Made by a program: the position numbers and the translations under genes | The notes under the pieces: model-generated | The model's input: the letters and a program-made list of their open reading frames with translations, nothing else | The model's database searches: none | Told to the model about the DNA's origin: nothing | Part shown: positions 24,724 to 34,363 of the stretch, piece after piece | How positions within the stretch are numbered: the stretch's first letter is position 1 | Layout: each line of letters opens with the position of its first letter | Source of the DNA: Alphaproteobacteria bacterium | GTDB lineage: Bacteria > Pseudomonadota > Alphaproteobacteria > JANSWW01 | Assembly (NCBI GenBank): GCA_024743275.1 | Contig: JANSWW010000013.1 | Location: forward strand, 59,113-123,112 | Direction of reading: 5' to 3' | DNA: 64,000 bases

Positions 24724-25010
24724 GGCGTGTCCTCCGTTACCTTGTCTTGCCCAAAGATATAGCGCGGGATCGGGGATTGGGCAAGTTTTCTAGAAAAATA
24801 TTTCAATATAAATAAAAAAATCTATAACATATTGATTTAGCGACGTTTTTAATATTTTATGAAAAAAATGTAAAATCTGTGGAGAAATTTTTTTCGCGAC
24901 ATATAATTCTAAACCGTGCGGTCGGCGATGCCGATCGCGCCACCGATCGCGCCACCGATTGCGCCCGGGAACGGGCGAAGTCGACGGACTTAACAGACCG
25001 GATTTGAGAC
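24724..25010. promoter_or_regulatory. AT-rich divergent bhcA/bhcR control region
   Basis: This 287-base gap contains a block from about 24786 to 24925 that is far richer in A/T than its high-GC surroundings. It contains a perfect palindrome, TTTTCTAGAAAA (24786-24797), and ATAACATATTG and TTTTAATATTTTATG tracts. In other bacteria BhcR binds the bhc promoter and is released by glyoxylate. The palindrome is a candidate operator. Assignment of exact -35 and -10 boxes is not secure. Confidence 0.6.
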
Positions 25011-25844
25011 ATGGATCAGATCGCTCCCAAGCGTTCCCGCGGACGCCCGCGCAAAGTCACCACGGACGGCGAGCCGACAACCGTTCAAGCCCTGGACCGG
25101 GGGCTGCAGCTTCTCAGCCTGCTGTCCAAGGAGCAGCGCGCGACCCTGACGGAACTTGCGCTCCGGGTCGGCATGCCGCCATCCTCCGCCCACCGTCTCC
25201 TGATGACGCTGCAGCATCATGGGTTCGCCGAGTTCGACGAGAACACCCAGGAATGGATGATCGGGATCGAGGCGTTCCGGACAGGCAGCGCCTATCTGAA
25301 GCGCACCGGGCTGATGGAGGCGTCCCACGACATCATGCGCAACCTGATGGAGACCACGGGCGAGACGGCGAATCTGGCGATCGCCGACAGCGGCGATGTC
25401 GTCTTCATCAGCCAGGTCGAGAGTCACAATCCGATCCGCGCCTTTTTCCGATCCGGAACGCGTAGCCACATGCACGCCTCCGGAATCGGCAAGGCGCTCT
25501 TGGCGGAGATGTCCCAGCAGGAGGTCGAACAGCTTCTCCAGAAGAAGGGCCTGCCGGAGTTCACCGACAAGACGCTGACCAAGCCGGACCGGCTCTTCGA
25601 CGATCTCGCCCAGACGCGGGCCCGCGGATGGTCCTTCGACGATGAGGAGCGGTATACCGGTATGCGCTGTGTCGCGGCGCCGGTCTTCAACGCCTATGGC
25701 GAGGCCGTCGCCGGGATCTCGGTCTCCGGGCCGACCAGTCGGTTGTCCGATCAGCGGGTGGCGGAAATCAGCGCCGCCGTGCGTCAGGCGGCGGCGACGC
25801 TGACCGAACGTATCGGGGGCTGGCAGCAGGCCAAAACGGGATAG
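25011..25844 (+). CDS. bhcR: IclR-family regulator of the beta-hydroxyaspartate cycle (BhcR)
   Basis: A 277-residue IclR protein. A polar AT-hook-like N-terminus (KRSRGRPRKVTT) precedes the winged HTH (LTELALRVGMPPSSAHRLLMTLQ), and the effector domain shows NLAIADSGDVVFISQVESHN and SGIGKALLAEMSQQEVEQLL. Divergent orientation from bhcA matches the Paracoccus bhc locus, where BhcR binds glyoxylate (established knowledge). The ATG at 25011 is chosen. No other IclR target is nearby except possibly the ABC importer downstream. Confidence 0.9.
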   Translation: MDQIAPKRSRGRPRKVTTDGEPTTVQALDRGLQLLSLLSKEQRATLTELALRVGMPPSSAHRLLMTLQHHGFAEFDENTQEWMIGIEAFRTGSAYLKRTGLMEASHDIMRNLMETTGETANLAIADSGDVVFISQVESHNPIRAFFRSGTRSHMHASGIGKALLAEMSQQEVEQLLQKKGLPEFTDKTLTKPDRLFDDLAQTRARGWSFDDEERYTGMRCVAAPVFNAYGEAVAGISVSGPTSRLSDQRVAEISAAVRQAAATLTERIGGWQQAKTG

Positions 25845-26450
25845 GAGCCCATCCCGACCGTATCGCTATGGCGATTCCGGGTTTCCACCCATGGGATTGC
25901 GGGTTTCCACCCAAGGGCGGTGCGGGCCGGCGCCGCAACTACATTACAAGTAATCGAGAAAAACGCTTGGCGCCCGGCCGAACAAGGGCGCGCTTGGGCG
26001 CCATGTCGCTCGGATCCAGACTGTGTATTGAATCCTATGTACTCTCTTAACCCTCTTCATCGGCGCCTTAATGCCGAAAGAGGAGATTGCAGTAACGGTC
26101 ATTCGCGAAGTTCCGAATATTGCGACGCCGTGACCGGTTCATTTTCCCGTGGCTCTTCGAAAAACCAAGAAAACGGCCAATACAAAATTTTTTTGGAATA
26201 TCATCTCTAGATCTCGCGAAGTGTCCGATTTGTGACATGCTAGTTCAATAGTGCATTTATATGACGCACCCAAGACTCCAAGTCGCTGTTTTGATTGGAG
26301 TTCTTCACCGCGCCTGACGCGTGTTGAGCCGCCCTGGGGTTGCGGGGCAGACAGCAATTCTGTGTAGTGTTAGCGTACGCATGGGAGACATGAAAAAATG
26401 TCGGGCATCCGGGTGTAAACCGGGGCCTTCACAACCGAACGGGAGCAACC
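25845..26450. other. Intergenic region upstream of the ABC importer, with a 22-bp tandem repeat
   Basis: About 600 bases without a credible gene. A 19-base unit, GATTCCGGGTTTCCACCCA (25873-25891), recurs with one mismatch at 25895-25913. ACTCCAA (26275-26281) and TTGGAGT (26295-26301) form a hairpin. The AT-rich part (26150-26330) probably contains the promoter of the downstream importer gene. The TTG/GTG-type small frames have no Shine-Dalgarno site. Confidence 0.5.
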
Positions 26451-28058
26451 ATGACTGACAAGAAACAGAGCGATCTTATCGAGCGGATGGTGGCGGAGGC
26501 CCGGAAGGGCCGACTGTCCCGCCGCGACTTCATGCATTATTCGCTTGCCGCCGGGATGACCGCTTCCGCGGCGTCCGGCCTCTGGGTCTCCAAGGCGCAG
26601 GCCGCCACGCCGAAGCGCGGCGGGACCTTCCGGGTCGGCGTCCACGACTCCAACACCTCGGACCAGATGGATCCGGGCAAGTATCAGGCGGTCGGCGAAA
26701 TCCAGCTCGCCCACACCCACCGGAGCTATCTGACCGAGATCACGCAGGAAAACGGGCTCGGCCCGGATATGGCGGTGGAGTGGAGCGCGACGCCGGACGC
26801 GAAGGTCTGGACCTTCAAGCTCAATACCAACGCGACCTTCCACGACGGCCGGAAATTCACCCCGGCGGACGCGATCGCGTCGTTGAATCATCACCGCGGC
26901 GAGAACACGACGTCCGCCGCCAAGCCGCTGCTCGCCGCCGTTACCGACATCAAGGCCAAGGGTGACGACTCGATCGTCATCGAACTGGACCAGGGCTTCG
27001 CGGATCTGCCGTGGGTGCTCACCGACTACCACATCTGCATGCTGCCGGCGAAAGAGGACGGCACCATCGAGTGGGAGAGCGGCATCGGCGCCGGACCGTA
27101 CAAGATCGTCGACCACAAGCCGGGCATCGGCACCTCCTTGGTGCGGCATGACGGTTGGCACCGCGAAGGGGCCTATTTCGACGAGATCGAGATGATCCAG
27201 CTCAACGACCCGAATGCCCGTCAGACGTCGTTGCTGACCGGCGAGGTCGACGCGATCACGCAGGTCGACCTGAAGACCGCCGCCCTGCTGGGCCGCAATC
27301 CGAACATCGTGCTCGACGACGTGCCGTCCGGCTCGGCGATTACCCTGCCGATGTTCTGCGACACCGCGCCCTTCGACAACAATGACGTTCGGCTGGCGCT
27401 GAAATACGCCATCAACCGGGAAGACATCGTCGAGAAGATCATGTTCGGTCGGGCCTCCGTCGGGAACGACTTCCACGTCTCCCCGGGCATGCCCTATTGG
27501 CCGGATATCGAGCAGCGGACCTATGATCCGGACAAGGCCAAGTTCCACCTCAAGAAGGCCGGCATGGAAAACCTCTCGGTCAGCCTGTCCGCCGCGGACA
27601 GCGTGCTGCCGGGGGCCGTCGACATGTGCGTCCTCTATTCGGAGCACGCCAAGGCGGCCGGCATCGACCTCAAGGTCGTTCGCGAGCCGAACGATGGCTA
27701 CTGGTCGGATGTCTGGCTGAAGAAGCCGTTCGTCTTCGTGAAGTGGGGCGCCCGTCCGACGCCGGACAACATGTTCACGTTGGCCTACAAGGCGGGCGCG
27801 GCCTGGAACGAGGCCCGCTGGGAGAACGAGCGGTTCAACGAGCTACTGCTGATCGCCAAGGCGGAACTCGACGACGCCAAGCGTGCCGAGCAGTATCGGG
27901 AAATGTGCCAGATCGCCCGCGACGACGGCGGTACCATCATCCCGATGTTCACCAACTTCACCTATGCTCGGAACAAGAGCGTGGCCCACGGCGGCAAGCT
28001 CGCCGCGAGCTGGGAGTTGGATGGTGCGCGCGGTTATCACCGCTGGTGGTTCGCGTAA
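26451..28058 (+). CDS. Periplasmic peptide-type ABC substrate-binding protein (SBP_bac_5)
   Basis: A 535-residue solute-binding protein. A twin-arginine signal is present (SRRDFM at 23-28, then YSLAAGMTASAASGLWVSKAQA), so it is probably exported folded by Tat. The mature protein begins near ATPKRGGTFRVG and has the family features WTFKLNTNATFHDGRKFTPADAIAS (split), VRLALKYAINREDI and PFVFVKWGARPTPDNMF. It belongs to the dipeptide/oligopeptide/nickel-type cluster; the ligand is not decidable. A hairpin after its stop probably allows excess over the permeases. Confidence 0.88.
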   Translation: MTDKKQSDLIERMVAEARKGRLSRRDFMHYSLAAGMTASAASGLWVSKAQAATPKRGGTFRVGVHDSNTSDQMDPGKYQAVGEIQLAHTHRSYLTEITQENGLGPDMAVEWSATPDAKVWTFKLNTNATFHDGRKFTPADAIASLNHHRGENTTSAAKPLLAAVTDIKAKGDDSIVIELDQGFADLPWVLTDYHICMLPAKEDGTIEWESGIGAGPYKIVDHKPGIGTSLVRHDGWHREGAYFDEIEMIQLNDPNARQTSLLTGEVDAITQVDLKTAALLGRNPNIVLDDVPSGSAITLPMFCDTAPFDNNDVRLALKYAINREDIVEKIMFGRASVGNDFHVSPGMPYWPDIEQRTYDPDKAKFHLKKAGMENLSVSLSAADSVLPGAVDMCVLYSEHAKAAGIDLKVVREPNDGYWSDVWLKKPFVFVKWGARPTPDNMFTLAYKAGAAWNEARWENERFNELLLIAKAELDDAKRAEQYREMCQIARDDGGTIIPMFTNFTYARNKSVAHGGKLAASWELDGARGYHRWWFA

Positions 28059-28094
28059 GCGCGGATCGGCCGCGCCTTTTAAGGTGAGGGTTTC

Positions 28095-28126
28095 CCGGTC
28101 CCGGCGGTGGGAGCCGCCGGGACCGG
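28095..28126 (+). terminator. Strong intercistronic hairpin after the binding-protein gene
   Basis: CCGGTCCCGGCGG (28095-28107) and CCGCCGGGACCGG (28114-28126) form a perfect 13-bp stem with a TGGGAG loop. No T-run follows, so it is more likely a 3'-stabilising or partial termination structure than a complete stop. Such elements commonly raise binding-protein yield over permease yield. Confidence 0.75.
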
Positions 28127-28247
28127 TTCCCGCCACCGGGGCGGGCCCCGAAATGCCAGAAGACACAACGCAATACGCCATCGCGCGGTCCATGGGGCCG
28201 GCCGAAGGCGGCGCTGTGCGACAAAAACCAACAAATAGGGGGGCGTC

Positions 28248-29204
28248 ATGAGCGGAGTCTTGAGCATTGTGCTCAAACGGCTCGGTCTAGGGCTGCTAAC
28301 GCTTTTAATCATCTCCATCCTGATCTTCGGAGCCGTCGAAATGCTGCCGGGCGACATGGCGGAAGCCGTGTTGGGCCAGGGCGCGACCGCCGAGAACCTC
28401 GCCGCGTTGCGTGCACAGATGGGGCTCGATCAGCCTGCACCGATCCGTTATCTCGATTGGCTCTCCGGGGCCGTCGTCGGTGATTTCGGTATCTCGGCCG
28501 TGTCCGGCGCCTCCGTCGCGGAGACCATCGGGCCGCGCTTCCGCAACACCCTGTTCCTCGCCGCCTATGCGGCGGTGATCGCGGTGCCGGTGGCGATCAT
28601 CCTCGGCGTTGTCGTGGCCCTGCTGCGGGACACGCTGTTCGACCGGGTCGCCAATGTGGCGACGCTCACCTCGATCTCCTCGCCGGAGTTCTTCCTCGGC
28701 TACATCCTCATCCTCTATCTCTCGGTGAAGACGGGCATGTTCCCGGCGATCGCCAAATTGAACGACGGGATGACCTTCTTCGAGCTGTTGGACCGGACCT
28801 TCTTGCCGGCCCTGACCATGGTGCTGGTGGTGGTGGCGCACATGATGCGGATGACCCGGGCCTCGATCATCAACCTGTTGGCCTCGCCCTATATCGAGAT
28901 GGCGCGCCTCAAGGGGACGCCGGCCTGGAAGGTGATCGTCAAGCACGCCCTGCCCAACGCCTGGGCGCCGATCATCAACGTGATCGCGCTGAACCTCGCC
29001 TATCTCATCACCGGCGTCGTGCTGGTCGAGGTGGTGTTCGTTTATCCCGGCATCGGCCAGTTGTTGGTGGACGCGGTGACCAAACGGGACTTCCCAGTGG
29101 TGCAGGCCTGCTGTCTCATCTTCGCGGCGACCTTCATCCTATTGAACCTCGCGGCGGACGTTGGTGCCATTCTGACCAACCCGCGCCTGCGGCATCCGAA
29201 GTGA
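28248..29204 (+). CDS. ABC transporter permease (DppB-type)
   Basis: A 318-residue inner-membrane permease of the BPD_transp_1 family with about six transmembrane segments. The N-terminal segment and MGLDQPAPIRYLDWL loop are typical of DppB/OppB, and the ATPase-coupling EAA loop reads EMARLKGTPAWKVIVKHALPNA. It partners the next permease. The start ATG follows AGGGGGGCG. Confidence 0.88.
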   Translation: MSGVLSIVLKRLGLGLLTLLIISILIFGAVEMLPGDMAEAVLGQGATAENLAALRAQMGLDQPAPIRYLDWLSGAVVGDFGISAVSGASVAETIGPRFRNTLFLAAYAAVIAVPVAIILGVVVALLRDTLFDRVANVATLTSISSPEFFLGYILILYLSVKTGMFPAIAKLNDGMTFFELLDRTFLPALTMVLVVVAHMMRMTRASIINLLASPYIEMARLKGTPAWKVIVKHALPNAWAPIINVIALNLAYLITGVVLVEVVFVYPGIGQLLVDAVTKRDFPVVQACCLIFAATFILLNLAADVGAILTNPRLRHPK

Positions 29205-29214
29205 GGGCCGGGAT

Positions 29215-30276
29215 ATGAGCTATTTCATCGTAGGCTACTACGCGCTGCTGATCGGCGCGTCCTGTCTCGCCGCCTTCTATCAGAAGCGGGGAGTCTTCCT
29301 CATCCTCTTCTCGCTGACCCTGATCTCGTTCATCGTCGGGATCGTCGGGGGCGAGTCGTCCCTGTGGTTCATCACCCTCTGTGCCGCGGCCCTGGCCCTG
29401 GCGGCCGGAACGTCCTTCGCCTTCCGCGAGTTCCTGGTGATCGTGCTGCCGACGGAACTCTCCAAGGCGGTCAAGACCGCGCCGTTGACGGCCGCCTTCG
29501 GCCTATTCGTCATCATGACCTATGCCATCGCCGGTGTCTTCGCGCCGATCATCGCGCCCTTCGGCGAGGCGGAGGTGATCTCCTCGGCCTTCGCGCCGGC
29601 GGACGAGAACATGATCCTCGGGGCGGACCAGTTGGGCCGCGACCTGTTCAGCCGTCTCGTCTACGGGGCGCGGAACACGGTCGGGCTGGCGCTGACGGCG
29701 ACCATCTGCGCCTTCCTGCTCGGGGCGGTCGGCGGCATGTTGGCGGCGACAATCGGCGGCTGGTTCGATCAGTTCATGGGCCGTCTGGTCGACGTCATCA
29801 TGTCGGTGCCGTCGCTGATCTTCGCCCTGCTGCTGCTGTCCATCTTCGGGACCAACGTCGCGATCCTGGTCATCATCATCGCGGTGATCTACGCACCGAG
29901 GGTGTTCCGTCTAACACGGGCGGTCGCCGGGAACGTGGTCGTGATGGACTACATCGAGGCGGCACGCCTTCGGGGCGAGGGCACGTTCTATCTGATCCGG
30001 CGGGAGATCCTGCCGAACTCGACCGCACCGCTGATCGCGGAATTCGGCCTCGAGTTCTGCTTCGTCTTCCTGCTGGTGGCGGGCCTGTCCTTCCTCGGCC
30101 TCGGCATTCAGCCGCCGACCGCCGACTGGGGCTCCATGGTGCGGGAGAATGCGACCCTGATCTCCTTCGGCGAGATCACACCGCTATTCCCCGCCGCGGC
30201 CATCGCGTTGTTGACCGTGGCCGTCAACTTTGTCGTCGACTGGATGCTTTACCGGTCGTCCGGACTGAAGAGTTAA
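29215..30276 (+). CDS. ABC transporter permease (DppC-type) with an N-terminal extension
   Basis: A 353-residue permease. The DppC-like core starts near residue 75 with PLTAAFGLFVIMTYAIAG, contains GADQLGRDLFSRLVYGAR (typical of DppC/OppC), and has the EAA loop EAARLRGEGTFYLIRREILPNS. About 70 extra residues at the N-terminus form two or three hydrophobic segments, giving a larger protein than the usual approximately 290-residue DppC. It starts 11 bp after the upstream permease stop, in one operon. Confidence 0.87.
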   Translation: MSYFIVGYYALLIGASCLAAFYQKRGVFLILFSLTLISFIVGIVGGESSLWFITLCAAALALAAGTSFAFREFLVIVLPTELSKAVKTAPLTAAFGLFVIMTYAIAGVFAPIIAPFGEAEVISSAFAPADENMILGADQLGRDLFSRLVYGARNTVGLALTATICAFLLGAVGGMLAATIGGWFDQFMGRLVDVIMSVPSLIFALLLLSIFGTNVAILVIIIAVIYAPRVFRLTRAVAGNVVVMDYIEAARLRGEGTFYLIRREILPNSTAPLIAEFGLEFCFVFLLVAGLSFLGLGIQPPTADWGSMVRENATLISFGEITPLFPAAAIALLTVAVNFVVDWMLYRSSGLKS

Positions 30277-30280
30277 GACC

Positions 30281-31927
30281 ATGAAACAAGATCAAGACGT
30301 TCTTTTGCAGATCGAGGACCTTCGTATCGAAGGCTACTCGGACGAGAAGTGGATCGAGATCGTCCACGGTGTGGACCTGACCCTCAAGCGGGGCCAGGTC
30401 ATGGGCCTGATCGGTGAGTCCGGGGCCGGCAAGTCGACCATCGGACTTGCCGCGATGGGCTTCGCCCGGGACGGATGCCGGATTTCCGGCGGATCGATCG
30501 AGTTCGACGGCATGGAGTTGACCACCACGTCGGAGTCGGACCGCCGGGCTCTTCGCGGCTCACGGATCGCCTATGTGGCGCAGTCGGCGGCGGCGTCGTT
30601 CAATCCGGCCCACAAACTGATCGACCAGCATACCGAGGCGCCGGTCCATTACCGGATCCGCAAGCGGATGGAGAGCCAGGAAGACGCCATGCAGCTCTAC
30701 GAGCGGCTGCGTCTGCCCAACCCGCAGGAGATCGGCTTCCGCTATCCGCACCAGGTCTCCGGCGGGCAGTTGCAGCGGGCGATGACGGCGATGGCGATGG
30801 CCTGTCGGCCGGACCTGATCATCTTCGACGAACCGACCACGGCGCTCGACGTGACGACGCAGATCGAGGTCCTTGCCGCGATCCGCGACATCGTCGATCA
30901 GTTCAACACGGCGGCGATCTACATCACCCACGATCTCGCCGTGGTCGCGCAGATGTCCGATGTGATCAAGGTGCTCCTGAAGGGCAACGAGGTCGAGGAG
31001 GCCGATACCGAGACCATGCTGAAGTCGCCGAAGGAGGACTATACGAAGTCGCTCTGGGCCGTCAGGAGTTTCCAGCGAGATGAGAAGAAGCGTCCGGAAA
31101 ACACCCAGCCGATCATGTCCGTACAGAACGTCGACGCGGCCTATGGGCCGGTGAAGGTCCTCCAGGACGTTTCCTTCGACGTCTACCCCGGCATGACGGT
31201 CGCCGTTGTGGGTGAGTCGGGCTCGGGGAAGTCGACGACGGCCCGGTGCATCACCGGCCTGTTGCCGCCGACCAGCGGCAAGATCGTCGCCAACGGCATG
31301 GAACTGCCGCCGAGCTATAAGCAGCGGACCAAGGACCAGCTTCGTCAGGCCCAGATGATCTACCAGATGGCGGACACGGCGCTTAATCCGAAGGTTCGGA
31401 TCTGCGATATCATCGGCAGGCCGGCTGCGTTCTATGGCGGCCTGAAGGGAACCAAGCTTAAGAGCCGGGTCGACGAACTCCTCGATCTGATCGAGCTCGA
31501 GCCGTCGAAGTATTACCACCGCTATCCGCCGGAACTGTCCGGCGGGCAGAAGCAGCGAATCGGGATCGCCCGGGCGCTTGCCGCCGAACCGTCCTTCATC
31601 ATTTGCGACGAGGTGACGAGCGCCCTCGATCAGTTGGTGGCCGAGGGCATTCTCAAACTCCTCGACCGGCTACAAAGAGAACTCAACCTCGCCTACATGT
31701 TCATCACCCACGACCTTGCGACGGTGCGCTCGATCGCCGATGAGGTGGTGGTCATGAAAGAGGGCCGGGTGGTCGAACAGGGTCCGAAGGGCGAAATGTT
31801 CACACCCCCGCACCATCCCTACACCGATCTTTTGCTGTCCTCGGTTCCGGAAATGGACCCGAATTGGCTGACGACCGTGTTGGAAGAACGCGGTGTGGAC
31901 AATATCGGCGAGGCGGCGAACGTCTGA
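30281..31927 (+). CDS. Fused dipeptide-type ABC ATPase (two nucleotide-binding domains)
   Basis: A 548-residue protein equal to DppD and DppF joined. NBD1 has Walker A GESGAGKST, signature VSGGQLQRA, and Walker B LIIFDEPTTALD. NBD2 has GESGSGKST, LSGGQKQRIGIARAL and FIICDEVTSALD. The signature of NBD1 (SGGQLQRA) and the H-loops YITHDLAVV and FITHDLATV are intact, so both sites look competent. It starts five bases after the upstream stop and closes the operon before a strong terminator. Confidence 0.92.
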   Translation: MKQDQDVLLQIEDLRIEGYSDEKWIEIVHGVDLTLKRGQVMGLIGESGAGKSTIGLAAMGFARDGCRISGGSIEFDGMELTTTSESDRRALRGSRIAYVAQSAAASFNPAHKLIDQHTEAPVHYRIRKRMESQEDAMQLYERLRLPNPQEIGFRYPHQVSGGQLQRAMTAMAMACRPDLIIFDEPTTALDVTTQIEVLAAIRDIVDQFNTAAIYITHDLAVVAQMSDVIKVLLKGNEVEEADTETMLKSPKEDYTKSLWAVRSFQRDEKKRPENTQPIMSVQNVDAAYGPVKVLQDVSFDVYPGMTVAVVGESGSGKSTTARCITGLLPPTSGKIVANGMELPPSYKQRTKDQLRQAQMIYQMADTALNPKVRICDIIGRPAAFYGGLKGTKLKSRVDELLDLIELEPSKYYHRYPPELSGGQKQRIGIARALAAEPSFIICDEVTSALDQLVAEGILKLLDRLQRELNLAYMFITHDLATVRSIADEVVVMKEGRVVEQGPKGEMFTPPHHPYTDLLLSSVPEMDPNWLTTVLEERGVDNIGEAANV

Positions 31928-31955
31928 TCGCCCACTTTTTTTCATGAGTTTTTTG

Positions 31956-31984
31956 GGCCGCCTCCGGGCGGCCTTTTTTTGTTT
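31956..31984 (+). terminator. Rho-independent terminator of the ABC importer operon
   Basis: GGCCGCC (31956-31962), loop TCCG, GGCGGCC (31967-31973), then seven T's. It lies 28 bases after the ATPase stop. This is a textbook intrinsic terminator. Confidence 0.92.
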
Positions 31985-32112
31985 TATTGAATATGGTGAA
32001 TCTTGCCTGCGCTAAATGGATAGGTTGAATTTTTTGATGGGGGCGGTTCTTATTTATTTTGCCTGGGCTATCTCTAGCCCACACAATCGTTTTAGTGGAA
32101 TCCGGAGGGATC

Positions 32113-34248
32113 ATGAGGCTCCAATCGCAACTTCTCGGGCTCGTCGGTGCGTTGGGCGTTCTCGTGGTTGGGTTTTCGACCTTCAACGCGGTCCGGGATG
32201 TGATCTACATCCAGGAGGCGGCCGAGATCGAAACTGTCGCGGAGCTCTCGGACACCCTCGTCTCGGCGGCCGGCGCCTTCGCGGTGGAACGGGGCACCAC
32301 CGCCGGAATTCTCGGCGGTGGCGGTCAGGCGACGCCGAAGCAGCGGGAAACGCTAGCGGCGGCGCGGGAGCGGGCGGACGGATTGGCCGAGGAGGCCATC
32401 GCCTCCCTTTATGGTCGATCCGAGAGCCTTCATCTCAAAAGCCCGCAAGACATCGAACAATGGCAGGCCGCCCTGGAGACTTTGCGGGAGTACCGCCAAC
32501 GGGTGGATTCGGTCATTGCGGCGGGCTCGACCGACAATGATCCGGGGCTGGCCGGGCAGTGGTTCGGCTTCATCACAAACGAGGTGATCATGCGCTCCGC
32601 CAATATCCGGTCGGATGCGGAGCTCCACATCGAAGCGAACCTGACGGGCCGGATCGCCGAGGCCTTTGCGGTTCAGGAGGAGCTGTTCATCTGGGCCGAG
32701 TATGCGGGCCGCGAACGCGGCATGTTGAATGGCGTGATCTCCAAGGGTGAGTTGATCTCGCTCGACGCTCTGGAAAGGATCTACACCGGGATCGGCCACA
32801 TCGACGGCGCCATCGCCCTGATCAGGGCGCGGGCCGACGATATGCCCCCGGCTCTCCAGGCAAAGATCCAGGAAGCCATTGACTTGCATGAAGGCGCGTT
32901 CACGGAAACGGTGGAGAAGACGCTGTTCGCCGGGAATACGGGACAGCCCTATCCGGTCGCGCCGGCCGACTGGTGGGTGCAGTCCTCGGCGGTGATCGGG
33001 ACGGTGCTGGAGGCGAGAAGCCTCGCCGCCGACGAGATTCGCGATGGCTATCGGGCTTTGGTCTTGGCGCTGGAACTCGATCTCTACCTGATGCTGGGAC
33101 TTTCGGCGTTCTCAATCGCCGTTGTCGTGTGGGCGTTCCTCTTTATCCGCAATCGGGTGACCCGGCCGCTGCAGGCGGTCATCGACGCTCAGCTCGAGTT
33201 GGCCGGCGGCAATCTCGAGGTCTGGGTCCCGGAGACCAAGCAGGATAACGAGATCGGTGATCTCACCAAGGCCCTCTACCGGTTGAAGCAGGAAAGCCGG
33301 GCGGCGGATCGCTATCGCCGGGAGCAGGAGGAATACCGGCTTCAGGTCGAGCGGGAACAGCGCGAGATGCTGCTGCGCGTCGCCGACGAGTTCGAGGCTT
33401 CGGTGGGCGGGATCATCAACACTCTGGCGTCGGCGTCGACGGAACTCGCCGCGACCTCCAAGGAGGTCGCGGACATCGCCAACAAAACCTCCGACAACGC
33501 GCAGTCGGTGGGAGAGATGTCGAATTCCGCGCGGGACGACATGACCGATGTGGTCACCGCCACCGGTCAGTTGAACGACGCCATCGCCGAGGTCGCGGAG
33601 AAGGTCACCGAGACCTCCCGCCAGGCCCGCGAGGCGGCTGAGATCGCCCGTGAGGCCGCCGACAGCGTTGGAGAGCTCAACGAGGCCTCGGCGAAGATCC
33701 GGGACGTTACCACGCTGATCAGCGATATCGCCGAACAGACCAACCTTCTGGCGCTCAACGCGACGATCGAGGCGGCCCGGGCCGGAGAGGCCGGGAAGGG
33801 CTTCGCGGTGGTCGCGAGCGAGGTCAAGAACCTCGCCACCCAGACCCAGAAGGCGACCGAGGAGATCGGCGGTCAGGTCAACAGCATGCTGGCCCAGATC
33901 CAGACCAGCGTGACCGCGGTGCAGAAGATCCGCGAGGCGGTGGAAGCGTCCAACGAAACCCTGGCGGCGATCGCCAGTGCCGCCGAGGAGCAGTCCGCCT
34001 CCACCGACGGGATTGCGCAATCTGTCACAGGGGCGGCGGATCAGATCGCCACCGTTGTCGGCCAGATCGGCGATGTGAACGAGCAGTCCGCGGCGACCAG
34101 TGCGGCGGCCTCTCAGATGACTTCATCGGCGGAAGAGTTGGCGAAGAGCAGTGAAACCCTCGGCCGCGAGTCGACCCGGTTCCTCGAACAGATCCGCAGC
34201 GACCGGACCAAGGCGACGAAAGAGGCGACGAAAGAGGCGGCCGAGTAA
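32113..34248 (+). CDS. Methyl-accepting chemotaxis protein with a NIT-like sensor
   Basis: A 711-residue transmembrane chemoreceptor. An N-terminal TM ([18 protein letters not shown]) is followed by an approximately 280-residue periplasmic helical domain. Its [15 protein letters not shown] and repeated [25 protein letters not shown] segments resemble the nitrate/nitrite-sensing NIT fold. A second TM, HAMP, and the MCP hairpin tip [35 protein letters not shown] (split by description) complete it. The ATG at 32113 has GGAGGG upstream. It lies after the ABC importer operon, separated by a terminator. The C-terminus ends in a duplicated KEATKEA. Confidence 0.88.
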   Translation: MRLQSQLLGLVGALGVLVVGFSTFNAVRDVIYIQEAAEIETVAELSDTLVSAAGAFAVERGTTAGILGGGGQATPKQRETLAAARERADGLAEEAIASLYGRSESLHLKSPQDIEQWQAALETLREYRQRVDSVIAAGSTDNDPGLAGQWFGFITNEVIMRSANIRSDAELHIEANLTGRIAEAFAVQEELFIWAEYAGRERGMLNGVISKGELISLDALERIYTGIGHIDGAIALIRARADDMPPALQAKIQEAIDLHEGAFTETVEKTLFAGNTGQPYPVAPADWWVQSSAVIGTVLEARSLAADEIRDGYRALVLALELDLYLMLGLSAFSIAVVVWAFLFIRNRVTRPLQAVIDAQLELAGGNLEVWVPETKQDNEIGDLTKALYRLKQESRAADRYRREQEEYRLQVEREQREMLLRVADEFEASVGGIINTLASASTELAATSKEVADIANKTSDNAQSVGEMSNSARDDMTDVVTATGQLNDAIAEVAEKVTETSRQAREAAEIAREAADSVGELNEASAKIRDVTTLISDIAEQTNLLALNATIEAARAGEAGKGFAVVASEVKNLATQTQKATEEIGGQVNSMLAQIQTSVTAVQKIREAVEASNETLAAIASAAEEQSASTDGIAQSVTGAADQIATVVGQIGDVNEQSAATSAAASQMTSSAEELAKSSETLGRESTRFLEQIRSDRTKATKEATKEAAE

Positions 34249-34363
34249 CGGCGGCCATCTCCGGAGGACGCACGGGTGATCCGCGCCGGGTTGGGTTGAC
34301 CGCGCGCGGGGCGGCGGTGTTACAAATTGGCTATCATCAAAACCCGTCGCCTGGAGTCCTCCG

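Noticed and set aside
34249..34363. Glycine riboswitch before gcvP
   Set aside because: The 115-base leader lacks a recognisable tandem glycine aptamer core.
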